Assembly (NCBI RefSeq): GCF_019649055.1
Contig: NW_026570227.1
Coordinates: 310,001 to 374,000, forward strand
Length of the DNA stretch: 64,000 nucleotides
From: Paramacrobiotus metropolitanus
Taxonomy: Eukaryota; Tardigrada; Eutardigrada; Parachela; Macrobiotidae
Reading direction: 5' to 3'
Shown here: one piece after another, positions 52,313-64,000 of the stretch
How the letters are laid out: every line of letters starts with the position of its first letter
Position numbering within the stretch: the stretch's first letter is position 1
Translations under genes and position numbers: made by a program
Notes under the pieces: generated by a model
What the model was told of the DNA's origin: nothing
What the model saw: only the letters and a program-made list of their open reading frames with translations
The model's database searches: none

Positions 52313-53585
52313 GGCCCACACCGCCCGTGACGTACAGGTAGCCGTTGAAGACTTTAGCGGCAAAACTGCAGCGGGGATGCAGCATCGCCGGCAGCTCGCT
52401 CCACTGGTTCGTCGCCGCGTCGTACACTTCGCCGGCGGCCAGGATGCTGGGCGTCTGGTCCTCCGCCAGATATCCGCCCAGGATGATAAAGTACTGCTTG
52501 TCCCACGTCGAATGCCGCTTCTTTTCTGTGGAACGAGCATTTCGGTCATGCGTCTTTTGTAGATTAACTAGCCGAATTTTTTTGTATACAGCATTGCCAA
52601 AACTTACTAACCTAATGCAGTGAGGATTTGGGATGTGTGTACGGTGATCGAACGTGGCCGTGTTGATCCGCGGATCGCTCGCGCCCTTCACAGGTTCCTC
52701 GCATATATACTCCATCTCCACTTTCGTCGGATCATCCTTCAACGTCAAGACGTACATGCGCCAATGCGCACCGTGCTCGATGCGGAACCACACCCGGTTG
52801 TTGACCACCGGGCCCATTTCCTTGAAAGTGTTCCACGTCTGCAGTTCCGCCGGCAGTGCGACGTGGTGCAGTTTATTCTGGCGCGCGTCGTACAGACGCA
52901 GACTGGCTGTGTGCCGGTCGGCGTAGAAAAAACAGGCCACTTCGGTGAAGTAGCGTTCCCGTGGCGCAACGGTATCCCGGTCAACGTCTGGTGGGAAGAG
53001 GAGTGTCTGCAGCTCTAGCAAGACATCCAGCAGCGGCGGAGTGGCAGTGAGGAGGGCCCGCTCCAGCTCGTCAGCCAGTAAATCCCAGCGGAGCTCCGGT
53101 AGGACGATTTTGAAATTCTCCGCCGTCCATCGCGCCGGGTAGTCCACGCGGAACCACTTCATCACTTTCTGACCAAGCAAGACAGGACAATACTTCAATT
53201 TCTTACGTCTCTTTGGTTCTCAGTTTTTTTTTAAAATCTCAGGTTTTCTTTCTAGTTTGTCTTAAATTTCTTAGGTTTCTTGAAAATGTGATTTACATAG
53301 TGCTACGTTTTTGCGCGGCTGCGCTCACAAGTCAAGCCTCGATAGCTTCCTCACCTGATAGAGCTCCATTTCGGAAGAGACCGGAAGGAGATCCTGCCGC
53401 AAAACGACCAGCAGAGCGCCGAGGGTCAGCTGTGCGTCGGCCACGGTGTGATCATTCGGCAGCGCGTTCTGATCGGTATTTGGTGGGTGTGAGCTGCCCG
53501 TCGTGCACTCCGCCACCGGCATCGGTGAGGTGGCTCGCGATATCACGGTCTTGGACGGCATGGAGATTTGGCTGGCTGTGAGCGT
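52313..53585 (-). pseudogene. Inverted partial copy of the BACK-kelch gene exons 4-6
   Basis: Reverse complement of about 58393-59735: the end of exon 6 start (GGYLAEDQTPSILAAG), exon 5 (KWFRVDYPARWTAENF) and exon 4 (QLTLGALLVVLRQDLL). Exon 5 here lacks the block coding LVILNGRLYGWN... present at 59300 but keeps bases that the plus copy lost near 59048 and 59090. It is cut off inside the kelch exon at 52313 and has no 5' exons. Confidence 0.65.
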
Positions 53586-53923
53586 AACAACCGAAGATAA
53601 CCGAAAAAAACTAACAAAACATAAGAAGTCTAAAAATAACCTAAGAAACCTAAGAAAACCCAAGCAACCTAAGAAACCTAGAAACCTAAGAAACACAACA
53701 AAAACTACGAAAACTTGGAAAACTGAAGATGGCTAAGCCGAAATGAGCGGCGGCCGAAATGAGTGCTGGCCGAACTGAGCCTCGGCCGAAATGAACGTCG
53801 GCCGAAGTGATCGGACGCGGTTGCGTAATACTCCGTAGTCTCTACTAGCGCAGTGCTTACTTGTGACAACGTTGTGCACTGTGGTTGGCAGGGGATCTCG
53901 AGAAACGCCGCGGCCGCCTGTAG

Positions 53924-54292
53924 TTAGCTTGCCCGGTTGCTACTGCCGTTGCTTTGGACGCTAACATCCAGCTCCAGATGGGGATTAAGGGTGGCCAGCA
54001 GGACGAGATGCGCTGCCCAGGGATCGATGTGCCGCGGCAGGAGAACGCGGCACTCGTGGTCCTGACGGTGACATGGCAGCCCCAAGGCCTCCACCTTCGA
54101 CCAGGGACCGTACACCACAAACTCCCCCGTCACCACGGCCACAAACTTCGGGGGCGCACGCTGCACCGGCTCCCCGCGGCCCCCAGTTACGCTGGCCTCA
54201 ACCCCCGGATCGGGCTTGATGCGAACGCTCTTGGTTACGTTGCCAGTGACGTCGGCTTTTCGCTTCCCAACACTATCCACACTCAGGTCCAT
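53924..54292 (-). pseudogene. Copy B of the BACK-kelch first exon
   Basis: Repeats exon 1 of the 48896 gene (MDLSVDSVGKRKADVTGNV). A one-base loss in a G run near 53890 and the absence of downstream exons on this strand leave it without a product. Confidence 0.55.
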
Positions 54293-55326
54293 CGCAGTGC
54301 TTCAGCGGTTCCAGCTAGCGTAGCGCCCGCTGTATTAGGATAATAGCGTTAGCTAGTACGTCTTTGCGTCTCTTTAAACAGCAATTTCCTACTTTCTGGC
54401 ACACTAAATCGACCCTGTAGTACCTATGTTTTATTAGCACAAGCCAGTCAAAACCGAGCATTTAGTGTAGTTAAAAGAAACCCTGTATTTATCAAAACAG
54501 ATCGCTCTGGTTGAAATTCGAAATTTATTACGATCTATGTACGTGGAAGACCGGTTCTCCGGCATTGCATATGGTGCGGTTCGTATTATCAGTTTTGTTT
54601 TTTATGCAAATTTATTAATGTTTATGCTCTGGAATTCGTAAGGGAAGTTATTATTAGGAAACATATTCAGTTTTTAGTTTCGTTTTGTTGTGAATTTTCA
54701 TCAGCAGAACGAATCTAATGAATAAGTGCTTTGTTATGAATGCTGGATTGTCTTGGTACTTAGTTTGCACTAGTACCGTGAAAAGTACTGATGGTATGTA
54801 CACAGACAGTTTGAATACCGGCCAACCAGTACAAGAAAACGAAGTGCTTAAAACGACAAAAACTCGCGAAACGCAACGACGAATTCTGCATCGTGTACAA
54901 GCTTGTCGACAAATTGAGCATGTAAGGGAACAGGTAGAGCGATATTGGCGCGAACGTGGCACTTGAAAGATGGCCACTACATTTCGTTTATCTCAGTACC
55001 TGCATCATGCATGCGCTCCACAGTCCGATTGCCCCTTATTGCACCGATAGTTTTCTAGCCACCTCCCACAGGGCAATTACAATTGTTTTCATTAAAATAT
55101 CTGGCTTGCAGTCTTGCACTAAGCCACCAGCTAGCCAAATGCATGTTACTTGCGTATTTAAACAGTGTGGAGTGGCGCGCCGTAGTATGGATTTAAGCGC
55201 ACCCCGTAAATTTACAATGGTCTCTGTATTTACGAATGCTTAATTTGTCGACAAGCTTGTACAGGGCGCAGTGCCCAATGTTCAATGTCATTTAGCGAAA
55301 ATCAAAACTATCGCGTGTTTCTTCGC

Positions 55327-55839
55327 AGGAAGGAAGCGGCCTTCGACGTGTGGCACCACTACTCTCTCATCTGCGGCGGATACCCTACCAAAGGTCGCAA
55401 CCGCGCCATACTGGCCACCGGCGACATGTACAACGCGGCGACGGACCAGTGGAGTGAGCTGCCGGCGATGGCCAATGCGCGCTGCAGTTTCGCCGCCAAA
55501 GTCCTCAACGACTACCTGTACGTGACGGGCGGGGTAGGCGTGGGGTCAACCGCCCTCAGCAGCTGCGAGCGGTTGCAGTTGGGCGTGCCCGGCGCCCAGT
55601 GGCGATTCATGGCGAACCTGGCGAGGCCGCGCTACGGACACTGTTTGTTCGTCTTGCGCGACAAGCTGTACGTCTGCGGTGGATGCAGCCGCGACGGAGT
55701 GCCGCTGACCGGGATCGAGGTGTACGATCCGGCATTGAATCGATGGAGCAGTGTCCGTCCGCTGGAGGGACGCGGTGCCCGCGCCGCTCCGGTGTCGGCC
55801 TGTGCCACCTTCACCGTCAGCAATAAAACGCTGCGCTGA
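55327..55839 (+). pseudogene. Orphan kelch exon in copy B, open
   Basis: An intact last-exon sequence after a TTCTTCGCAG acceptor: KEAAFDVWHHYSLICGGYP, SELPAMANARCSFAAK, YLYVTGGVG, RYGHCLFVLRDKLYVCGG, and a stop at 55839. It is the inverse of the exon at 44919-44408, without that copy's frame break. No upstream exons of the family lie between 54.3 and 55.3 kb on this strand, so it is probably a duplicated fragment rather than an expressed gene. Confidence 0.6.
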
Positions 55840-56900
55840 TGGCGACGTTTTACGCTTGTTATTCACCTTACTGGTTTCTCACAAATCAGTGAATTGAATT
55901 ACTGCATTTTCTCAGTTGTTATGTTTTTGTGGGAGTTTAGGCTTTAATTCGTAAAAATGCTGCCGTTTGCGTTCACTCTTCAAGCTTTAAATAGCGCGTG
56001 CTGTGTCAGCACATAGCGCGCAAAAGCGCTTTAGGCTAAGTGAGCGGAAAGCGCTCGTAAACATCCGTGTCAGCACACGGCTTTGCACATGAAAGGCTTG
56101 AGGCTAAACATTCTCGCACTGCGAGACTCGCAGTGTTGGCACTGCGGTGTAAGGCGCAATACAACATTGCAATAGAACGTGCAACTAAATACGTGCGTAA
56201 TATTATTGCCTGGATATCTTGGCTATCCTGGTTATCCTATCCTGGGTATCCTGGCGTATGCGTACTTCACATTTTCGTAGGGTTTTAGTGTGTTTTGGGA
56301 AGTGGTTTTATCACCAAAATAACCTCAGGAAATGTCGGTATTGAGCAGAAAATAACTTTGAGTTGTTGTTTCCACAAATTGTCGAATAAACATTTGGTTG
56401 GTCAGCAGTGTAGCGATCAGGAAACCACCGGTAGATCCGGTAGGTTAAGTAGTTAAAATTTCAGCCTTTGGTTTCATTCACAAAATCCCGACGTTTCAAC
56501 TTTCAGTGTAAATAACGAATAAAAATATTAACAAACGATAAATAAATGATCAAATCAGTAAAACCGACCGTAATAAGAAAGTATGTAGTTAGTACAGTAC
56601 GATACAAGGCTCATCCGCCTCGAGTAGCATGCTTGAGTGTAGTTTCAGATTTCTTGCGTGCTGCATTGCGTCTGCCTGTCCGTGCAACTGGTGATGGCTC
56701 GCACCAGTTGTCGCGAACTTTCAGTTTTTATCTAGTTGGGAGTTGTTACTTGTCTTTGCCAGTTTTTGGAATAGTTCGGGTACAACACCATTTGCTACTA
56801 TTTAGTTCTGCGCTGCTGTCTGCGCAGAATTACTTAGCTGATCCTGCTTGCGTTGTAGTTTTCTTGCTGTTTTCCGCACTCTGTTGTCGTTTCCAGCGTC

Positions 56901-59900
56901 ATGAAGCAGAAACGTGCTAGACTGTCTGGCACCCTGTCATCAGCCTCTTCCCGAAATGCATCAATCTCCCGTGCCGTTGCGTTAGCAGCACCTGCAGCGC
57001 CTCCAGACTCTGGTGTTGATCCACGCGCACCTTCTCCAGAAATCGTAATGACTGGCGAGCCGGAAACCGCCGAGATCGCCCAGCCCGTGCCGTCTATATC
57101 GTCACGCATACGCTTGCTCGAGGACTCATCACACCCAGCGGACCGCAGAGCTGTCAACCGCCCAACGCATCCAAGTCCAGGTGCCTATAAGAAGCTCCCT
57201 GGGTCCCCGCCAGCCAAGAACCCAGTACCACGTTCCAGTCGATCTAGACTGCTAAAGCGTCAGCGGACCCCGTCCACATTCGCATCGCCTTCGTCGTCAG
57301 AAGATCGCCATGCGTGTCATGCAAAGAAAACACGTTCGAAGCAGAAGCCGCGCTCGTCGGCTAAGGCACGATTTGAGAAACGGATAAATGACCGAGGGAG
57401 GGTTTTCCATCGATGCCCATATTGCAACCGCGAGCTGGGCCGGCGCGATGCGTGTCGCAACCACGTGCTGGGAACGGATGGCTTCAGGAGACAGTCAGCG
57501 TGTTTCGATTGGCGAACGCAAGAGCGGGAACGCTATCTCCTGGGTGAGATGCCGCTGCGTCGGATGCGATGGGTGCGCTACGCAGATTACCGTAAGCAAA
57601 ATGGGGAACCTGGGGACACTGAGTGGTCTTCGACGGACCGCCGGCACGGTGTCCACCTCCACCCAGATGACTATGCGGCAGCCGAAGAGGCGCGATCGCG
57701 ACACAGGCAGACGCGGTCCGACGCTACGTTGGTGGGGTCTGCATTGGTAGTCCCGCTCTCTCCGAAGGGTCCCGCTCTGCCGCCTAGTGATCCGGACTTT
57801 TTGGGAGTTGATGGAGGATCCAGTAAGAATTGAGTGAACAGCCAAGGTGTGTTGCAGCGAGCAATAACCAGATTTGCAAAGTTTAGTTAGTTTGGGTTAC
57901 ATATCAAACTGAACGCGAGTTACAACGTTTGACATGACAACGCTACCCTGAGGAACTCAACTCTGAAATTCTCAACTCTATAGCCGACCTTGTTTTGCAG
58001 AATCACGTGCGAAGGTGGATACAGATGAGGACATGGATCGTGAATCAGTGGGTGACGAACACGACGATCCAGGTATGTTGGTTAATGAAGCTTCCTTACC
58101 GTAACGGTCACGGATGGTGCTTCATGCGCGCTTGCATTGAACAAGCTCCGATAAAGTCGATCTTGTGTTACGGTACTGCCAACCTAAAAACGCTTTGCTT
58201 TGCAGAGGCAGGCTTCTGCCAGGAGGTGAACGCAAACCAGGATGTCGATTCGGGTGGTGTTGAGGGCGGCGAACTCGGCGATGACGAACAGGAGAATTTA
58301 GGTGAGTTAGCCAGATGCCTTCAATCTGACAGCCGCTTTAAATTAGTTTTGTTTCTTCACATTCTTAGGAACGCCGCAACCAACAGGGTCCACGCTCACA
58401 GCCAGCCAAATCTCCATGCCGTCCAAGACCGTGATATCGCGAGCCACCTCACCGATGCCGGTGGCGGAGTGCACGACGGGCAGCTCACACCCACCAAATA
58501 CCGATCAGAACGCGCTGCCGAATGATCACACCGTGGCCGACGCACAGCTGACCCTCGGCGCTCTGCTGGTCGTTTTGCGGCAGGATCTCCTTCCGGTCTC
58601 TTCCGAAATGGAGCTCTATCAGGTGAGGAAGCTATCGAGGCTTGACTTGTGAGCGCAGCCGCGCAAAAACGTAGCACTATGTAAATCACATTTTCAAGAA
58701 ACCTAAGAAATTTAAGACAAACTAGAAAGAAAACCTGAGATTTTAAAAAAAACTGAGAACCAAAGAGACGTAAGAAATTGAAGTATTGTCCTGTCTTGCT
58801 TGGTCAGAAAGTGATGAAGTGGTTCCGCGTGGACTACCCGGCGCGATGGACGGCGGAGAATTTCAAAATCGTCCTACCGGAGCTCCGCTGGGATTTACTG
58901 GCTGACGAGCTGGAGCGGGCCCTCCTCACTGCCACTCCGCCGCTGCTGGATGTCTTGCTAGAGCTGCAGACACTCCTCTTCCCACCAGACGTTGACCGGG
59001 ATACCGTTGCGCCACGGGAACGCTACTTCACCGAAGTGGCCTGTTTTTCTACGCCGACCGGCACACAGCCAGTCTGCGTCTGTACGACGCGCCAGAATAA
59101 ACTGCACCACGTCGCACTGCCGGCGGAACTGCAGACGTGGAACACTTTCAAGGAAATGGGCCCGGTGGTCAACAACCGGGTGTGGTTCCGCATCGAGCAC
59201 GGTGCGCATTGGCGCATGTACGTCTTGACGTTGAAGGATGATCCGACGAAAGTGGAGATGGAGTATATATGCGAGGAACCTGTGAAGGGCGCGAGCGATC
59301 CGCTGGTCATCCTCAACGGCCGTTTGTACGGCTGGAACATCGTCGGATCGGGGAACACCGTCGCCTACGCGTTCGATCCCGACACACGCCAGTTCCACTA
59401 CAACATCCCAAATCCTCACTGCATTAGGTTAGTAAGTTTTGGCAATGCTGTATACAAAAAATTCGGCTAGTTAATCTACAAAAAAGACGCATGACCGAAA
59501 TGCTCGTTCCACAGAAAAGAAGCGGCATTCGACGTGTGGGACAAGCAGTACTTTATCATCCTGGGCGGATATCTGGCGGAGGACCAGACGCCCAGCATCC
59601 TGGCCGCCGGCGAAGTGTACGACGCGGCGACGAACCAGTGGAGCGAGCTGCCGGCGATGCTGCATCCCCGCTGCAGTTTTGCCGCTAAAGTCTTCAACGG
59701 CTACCTGTACGTCACGGGCGGTGTGGGCCCGGGATCGACCGTGCTCAGCAGCTGCGAGCGGCTGCAGTTGGCCGTGGCCGGCGCCCAGTGGGAAACGCCT
59801 CCCGAACTGACCGCCCCGCGCTACGGGCACTGTATGTTCGTCGTGAACGACAGGCTGTACGTGTGCGGTGGGTGCAACCGCGACGGCCTGCATCTGACTG

Positions 59901-60028
59901 GCATGGAGGTGTACGATGCCGCGTTGAACCGGTGGAATAGTTTACCCCCGACCCTGGGCCCCGGGGCTCGCTCCTCCCCGGTGTCTGCGTGTGTGACGCT
60001 GACCGTCAACCACAAAGTGCTACGTTGA
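56901..60028 (+). CDS. Zinc finger-BACK-kelch protein, 6 exons (825 aa)
   Basis: Exons: 56901-57822, 58001-58072, 58206-58301, 58369-58622, 58808-59427 and 59515-60028. All borders are GT..AG and phases agree. Exon 1 is serine/proline/basic rich with a C2H2-like CPYCNREL...CRNH finger (about residues 170-185). Exons 2-3 are acidic (VDTDEDMDRESVGDEHDDP). Exons 4-5 carry a BACK-like helical domain (LRQDLLPVSSEMELYQ, WFRVDYPARWTAENF, LRWDLLADEL). Exon 6 has kelch blades (FIILGGYLAED, YLYVTGGVGPG, RLYVCGGCNRDG). It resembles KLHL Cullin-3 adaptors in its second half but has a novel N-terminus where BTB would be. Near residues 525-545 the peptide differs from its inverted copy because of two compensating small indels. 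Confidence 0.72.
58393..59735. repeat. Segment inverted at 52313-53585
   Basis: This stretch of the 56901 gene recurs in reverse complement about 6 kb to the left, forming a large inverted repeat around copy B. Confidence 0.8.
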
Positions 60029-61442
60029 TGCCGGTAGTATGCTACTTGGTTTTGTTGCTCTCGCATCGTTTCCCACCGATCACTGGGTGGCTTGTACAGG
60101 ACGAGACTGCCGTTGAATTGTTCCGTTTGGTGTTAGTCGCACTGGCTGTCCTCGATGATCTTGATGATGAATAATTTATGTTAGTATTTATGAGTAATGC
60201 AGCAGATGATTTGTAAGCGATATTATTATATGTGGCGGAATGGGAATAAGTACTAGGACTATTATAAATTGTAAAGCTGGCGGGATTGAGTGACTTAGGG
60301 TTCTCATGTTTGTTTGAGTTACTGAGTATTCGAAGATCGCAGTACGTTAGAAAAATGAATAAATTATATGAGCGGTGTGCATTGAGCGTTTGAGCAAAGG
60401 GTATTTAAGCAAAGGGTATTTATAGACTGTCAATGAGGATCTACGGGCACTTTCGGATATCAGTCTGTTTCAGGAAAATAAAGTACTCGTGTTGAGACGG
60501 TGAGTCGCGTGACGCGCTGCTTGGCTACATGGGCATGTGAGCGGTAGATGTACTTCGTACACCTGTGCGGTTGCGGCTGCGTCACGGATTCCTGTCTGTG
60601 CTGTCTCTCGCTGGCCATTGTTCTCGGCTTTAGAGCCGTCTCTCTCCGCAGTCAGTCGCCACGTGGCGAATGCGGATGTGAATGCGGATATGAGCGCAGT
60701 CCGCCAGTCTCGAATTTTCATGCATCGTCAGTGTTGTTTTGGCGAGCCAGAGTGCACTCATTAAAAGTTAGCAATTAGCTACGCGGCGTCGCGTGTTATT
60801 TTCGCTGTTCGCAATACAGGTAGCATTGCTCACTACGCGGAATCAGTTCTGTTCTGGTTGCCGTATGTAGATCAACTGGATCTACCATCATAGGCAGTTA
60901 TAAACTGTTAAGCATATTGTGAAAATACAGACAAATTTAATCTGCTTTCAAAGTGCAAACACCATCTTGCTGCTTGGCAAGTTGGCATAGCCATAAACCA
61001 ATCCACTGCCCTGACCGCGCCCGTTTCAACTTGCCTATGCCCGATCAATCCTAGCTAAACTTTTGTAAATTGTAAGTGCTGTACTGCAGTCGACACTCGA
61101 CATATCCACCGTTTGCTTCTCGATTTGCACCCGCAGATACCAACGCGGTATCTAGCTTCAGCAGACAGCAATCATATGAACTTTGAACGCTCTTTCAAGA
61201 TTTTCCTCAACGGCTGCCTGTCGCCTGTGAGTTCACTGACTGCAGGGATAAGAAGCATTCTTATCGCTGCACAACCAGTCGCTCAATAAAGCAACTGGAG
61301 AAGAGTCAAGACGGTAGAGAGATTCTTTATGCCCATCCTGGAAAGTTAGATGATCATGTGAGCTGTAAAACAGTAGCGTTCCGCTGCTGTCACCTGATTG
61401 TTATTGTATCGGACGGTGGCGGAGTGTGTAAATTGAAGTTGC
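60029..61442. other. Intergenic, no supported gene
   Basis: Region between two kelch-family genes, with the 3' flank of one and promoter of the next. Short frames only. Confidence 0.5.
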
Positions 61443-63739
61443 TTGGGAACTGCGGTGGTCATGGAGCCCCTCTCGATTGCGGAGATCGCTGGGAAACGGA
61501 AAGCTGGAGACGCTGGTGACACTCCAGCCAAGAGTGTCTGCATCAAGCCCGATCCAGGTAGTGGCATTAGCGCGAGCGTCAGCGGCCAGGAACTCGCGCA
61601 GCGTGCGCCCCCGCAGTTGGTAGCCGTGTTGACGGGGACGTTTGTGCTGTACAGTCCGCGGACGAAGGTGGAGGCCTTAGCGTTGCCGTGTCACCGTCAG
61701 GTCCACGAGTGTCGCGTTCTCCTGCCGCGGCACATCGATCCCTGGGCGGCGCACCTCGTCCTGCTGGCCACCCTCCATCCCCGTCTGCCGCTGGATGCCA
61801 GCGTCCAGGACAAGGGTGTTGGCAGCACCGCTAGCCAGCTACAGGCCGCGGCGGCCTTCTTCAAAATCCCCTTGCCTGTCACATTGCAGGAGCAGGATAG
61901 AGCCGACAGTAAGCTGCACTGTTTTACCATGTGCTGTTATAGTTTATTATTGGTTCTTAACAGTCTGGGATGTGGGTTGTATTTCAAGCAGAGTTTTTCT
62001 TAGTTACGCATCCGTAATGTACGAGCGTTTCACACTCTACACAACTTTTATTCGTTCTTAATTAATCGAAAAAAGTGTGTTTTGAATTGCTGCATTGCGT
62101 AAAGTCATAGGCAAATTCAACTCGAACTCAAGGCGGTGGTGACACCGAGAACCCAGCAACCCCAAACCATAAGATATCGAAATAACTGGCTGCAAAAACT
62201 GCTGGAAATTTAGTAGAATTTAGAAGTAATAAAATGGTTGATTTTTTGTGATGTAAGGAGTCTGATGAATTTTCGCGATACGTCAGCGAACCGTTTCTCT
62301 TTGGGGAAACTGCAGAAAATTCCATTGAAAATATTTAAATTAACAAGCATTTCTTGCTCCAAAAGCTTATAGCTTCTGGCCCTTAGCGTCTGCCAAGGGG
62401 CAGAAGCAATGCTATACCAGGTATGAGACAAAAACGCCAATTTTATTGCGGAAACTGCTAGATATTTGGTACCTGTGTAGAAGCGCCAAAAGAAACCGTG
62501 ACCAAGGCGTGTCAGACCGTCCAGCTGGCAATCAAGACCATACAGACACCGGCACAATCGCACGGTAGGGCTCTTTTTCCATTTATTTTACATGGAAACG
62601 GAAGTCCCTTATGGAAATCTTACGCTGAACATGTTACGGGATGTACGAGTATAGGAGCTGCCCAGCCGACGGCCAACGCGCCGTCTCCACCCGACTCGGT
62701 CAGCAAAGCGCCCAGAAACCCCGGCCGAAGCAGGTCGCCACTCGCCGATCCTGCTATGGCTTACGCGCATTTGTCCTTAGTGGAAGTGCTGGCGTTGATC
62801 CGGCAAGATTTCCTGCCGGTCACCTCGGAAATGGAGGTGTATCAGGTTAGCGCTTGCGAGAAAAAAAGACCACTGCAGTACAACTTTACACTACTTCATC
62901 GTACAATTATCTTAGGTTTAAACAGTCCTATAATGTATCTTGATCGCACCATCTTAATTTTAAACATTGAAAAAATCCTATCTTGTTAGTGTCATTGATC
63001 TGAAAACATGCATTACATGTACCCTAAACAGCCGTTGGTTTGTCGATTTTATTGTGCAGTTTTTCAACCGCGGACTGGCTGTCCGATTTCAGTGTTTTGT
63101 TTTGACTCCATTACAGAGAGTAATGAACTGGTGCCACGTTCACTACCCAGCGCGCTGGACGGCGGAGAACTTCCACGCTGTAGCACCGGAGATCCGCTGG
63201 GATCTGCTGCCTGATGTTCTGCCTGTGGCCATCCTCACCGCCGCCGGACCACTGCGCGACGTCCTCCTGGAGCTCCAGGCGCACCTCTTCCCGCCGGGCC
63301 TCGCCTGTCTGACCGCCGCGCCACGGGAACGCCACTTTACCGAGGTGGCCTGCCTGTTCTTCACCGACCGTCATACCGCTAGCCTGCGTCTGTACGACGC
63401 CCGTCATAACAAACTGTACCCCGTCAAACTGCCGATGGAGCTGCAGACGTGGAACAGGTGGAAGGAGATGGGCCCGGTGGTCAACAACCGGGTGTGGTTC
63501 CGCATCGAGCACGGCACGCAGCTCCGAACGTATGCCTGGAGTACTGGCGGTGATGGTGGCGAAAATGCGACAATGGAGTTTATCGGTGAGGAGCCGCTGG
63601 CGGGTGCGGTCTCGCCGCTGGTCAGTCTCGACGGTCTGGTGTACGGCTGGACCACCAGCGCCATGAATAACACGAGCTACTCGCTGAATCCCGAATCCCC
63701 GCTCTTCCGCCATAGTATCCGCAATCCCAGACGCATTAG
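61443..63739 (+). CDS. BACK-kelch family gene, 5' four exons, continues past the window
   Basis: Exons: 61443-61908 (an ATG at 61461 is also possible; MEPLSIAEIAGKRKAGDAGD), 62481-62564, 62655-62845 and 63117-63739. Phases are 1, 1, 0 and 2, the same as in its relatives, and all frames are open. Exon 1 has a conserved block VLTGTFVLYSPRTKVEALAL ... LPRHIDPWAAHLVLLATL of unknown fold. Exons 3-4 carry the BACK-like part (LVEVLALIRQDFLPVTSEME, NWCHVHYPARWTAENF). The last donor (ATTAG|GTGGGT) is present but no kelch exon follows before 64000, so the gene should continue to the right. It looks like the intact form of the broken gene at 48896-44408. Confidence 0.65.
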
Positions 63740-64000
63740 GTGGGTGACGTGATACTACGGCGTTCTAACAAAAAAATGTATAATAATCCGTCTGGCTCCG
63801 CCATACACTGCAGTTATTATTATTATTATTATTACATCAAGAGCAGACAACCCGCTAAACGGGACTTCAACGTCTGGTCGGCACAAGGCTAAACACAGAA
63901 GAAAACAATTTCTAAGAGAGATCAACAGTTCGGAGAGCAAATTTGAAAAAACCCACACCATCAACACTGAGTAACTGCATGTTAACTTTTTGTATTTCGC
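63740..64000. other. Intron of the preceding gene; short ATT microsatellite
   Basis: A (ATT)n tract lies at about 63813-63834. No coding sequence seen. Confidence 0.5.

Larger units (their letters stand above)
53586..57834. repeat. Large direct repeat, copy B (about 4.2 kb)
   Basis: Partner of 48189-52312; copy B retains fuller exons and runs on without a break into the rest of the 56901 gene, so it is more likely the original arrangement. Confidence 0.85.

Noticed and set aside
1-64000. CRISPR arrays, tRNA or rRNA genes
   Set aside because: No regularly spaced repeats with spacers, no convincing cloverleaf and no rRNA-like conserved stretch were seen.

Overview
The window is nuclear DNA of an invertebrate animal carrying one complete large DNA transposon/virus-like element. 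Animal features include multi-exon genes with short canonical GT..AG introns, an apolipoprotein D-type lipocalin, ankyrin/Mind-bomb-type and kinase genes, a kelch family in expansion, MITEs and an env-bearing retroelement remnant. A tardigrade is my best guess, from recollection of similar F-box-like and kelch families; this is not proven by anything in the sequence.

Layout. 1-18,644 is host DNA: a broken F-box-like gene, a ~38-bp minisatellite, a TTAA-flanked MITE, an ankyrin + SH3_15 (Mind-bomb-like) gene with a GC-rich hAT-like MITE in its probable intron, a protein kinase gene, and a six-exon lipocalin gene. 18,651-39,581 is a Polinton/Maverick (adintovirus-type) element of 20,931 bp. It starts AG and ends CT, has near-identical 272/266-bp terminal inverted repeats, and is flanked by a perfect 6-bp target duplication (ATACGC). 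40,330-43,204 is a frame-broken fragment of an env-bearing LTR retroelement. 43,900-64,000 is a kelch gene cluster rearranged by nested direct and inverted duplications.

The Polinton carries the expected core: packaging ATPase, chromodomain integrase, penton-like and double-jelly-roll capsid proteins, adenain-like protease, two small adenovirus-core-like proteins and a protein-primed family B DNA polymerase. It adds genes that look taken from animals. A TATA-binding-protein-like protein and a PC4-like protein suggest it carries part of its own transcription apparatus. Two BIR proteins (one with RING) and three ANP32-like LRR proteins suggest control of host cell death and chromatin. A C2H2 zinc-finger protein and a protein with an acidic activation-domain-like tail lie at the two ends. 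Several genes, including the polymerase, are interrupted by short spliceosomal introns. A repeated motif with core TACCTGGC sits in six intergenic promoter regions of the replication, transcription and host-interaction genes and is not seen in the capsid block. I infer an early/late split.

The most noteworthy observation is this combination: a recently inserted, largely intact animal Polinton encoding a TBP-like protein, a PC4-like protein and a shared promoter motif. The duplicated kelch region (48-60 kb) contains many one-base homopolymer differences between copies, so assembly error must be considered there.
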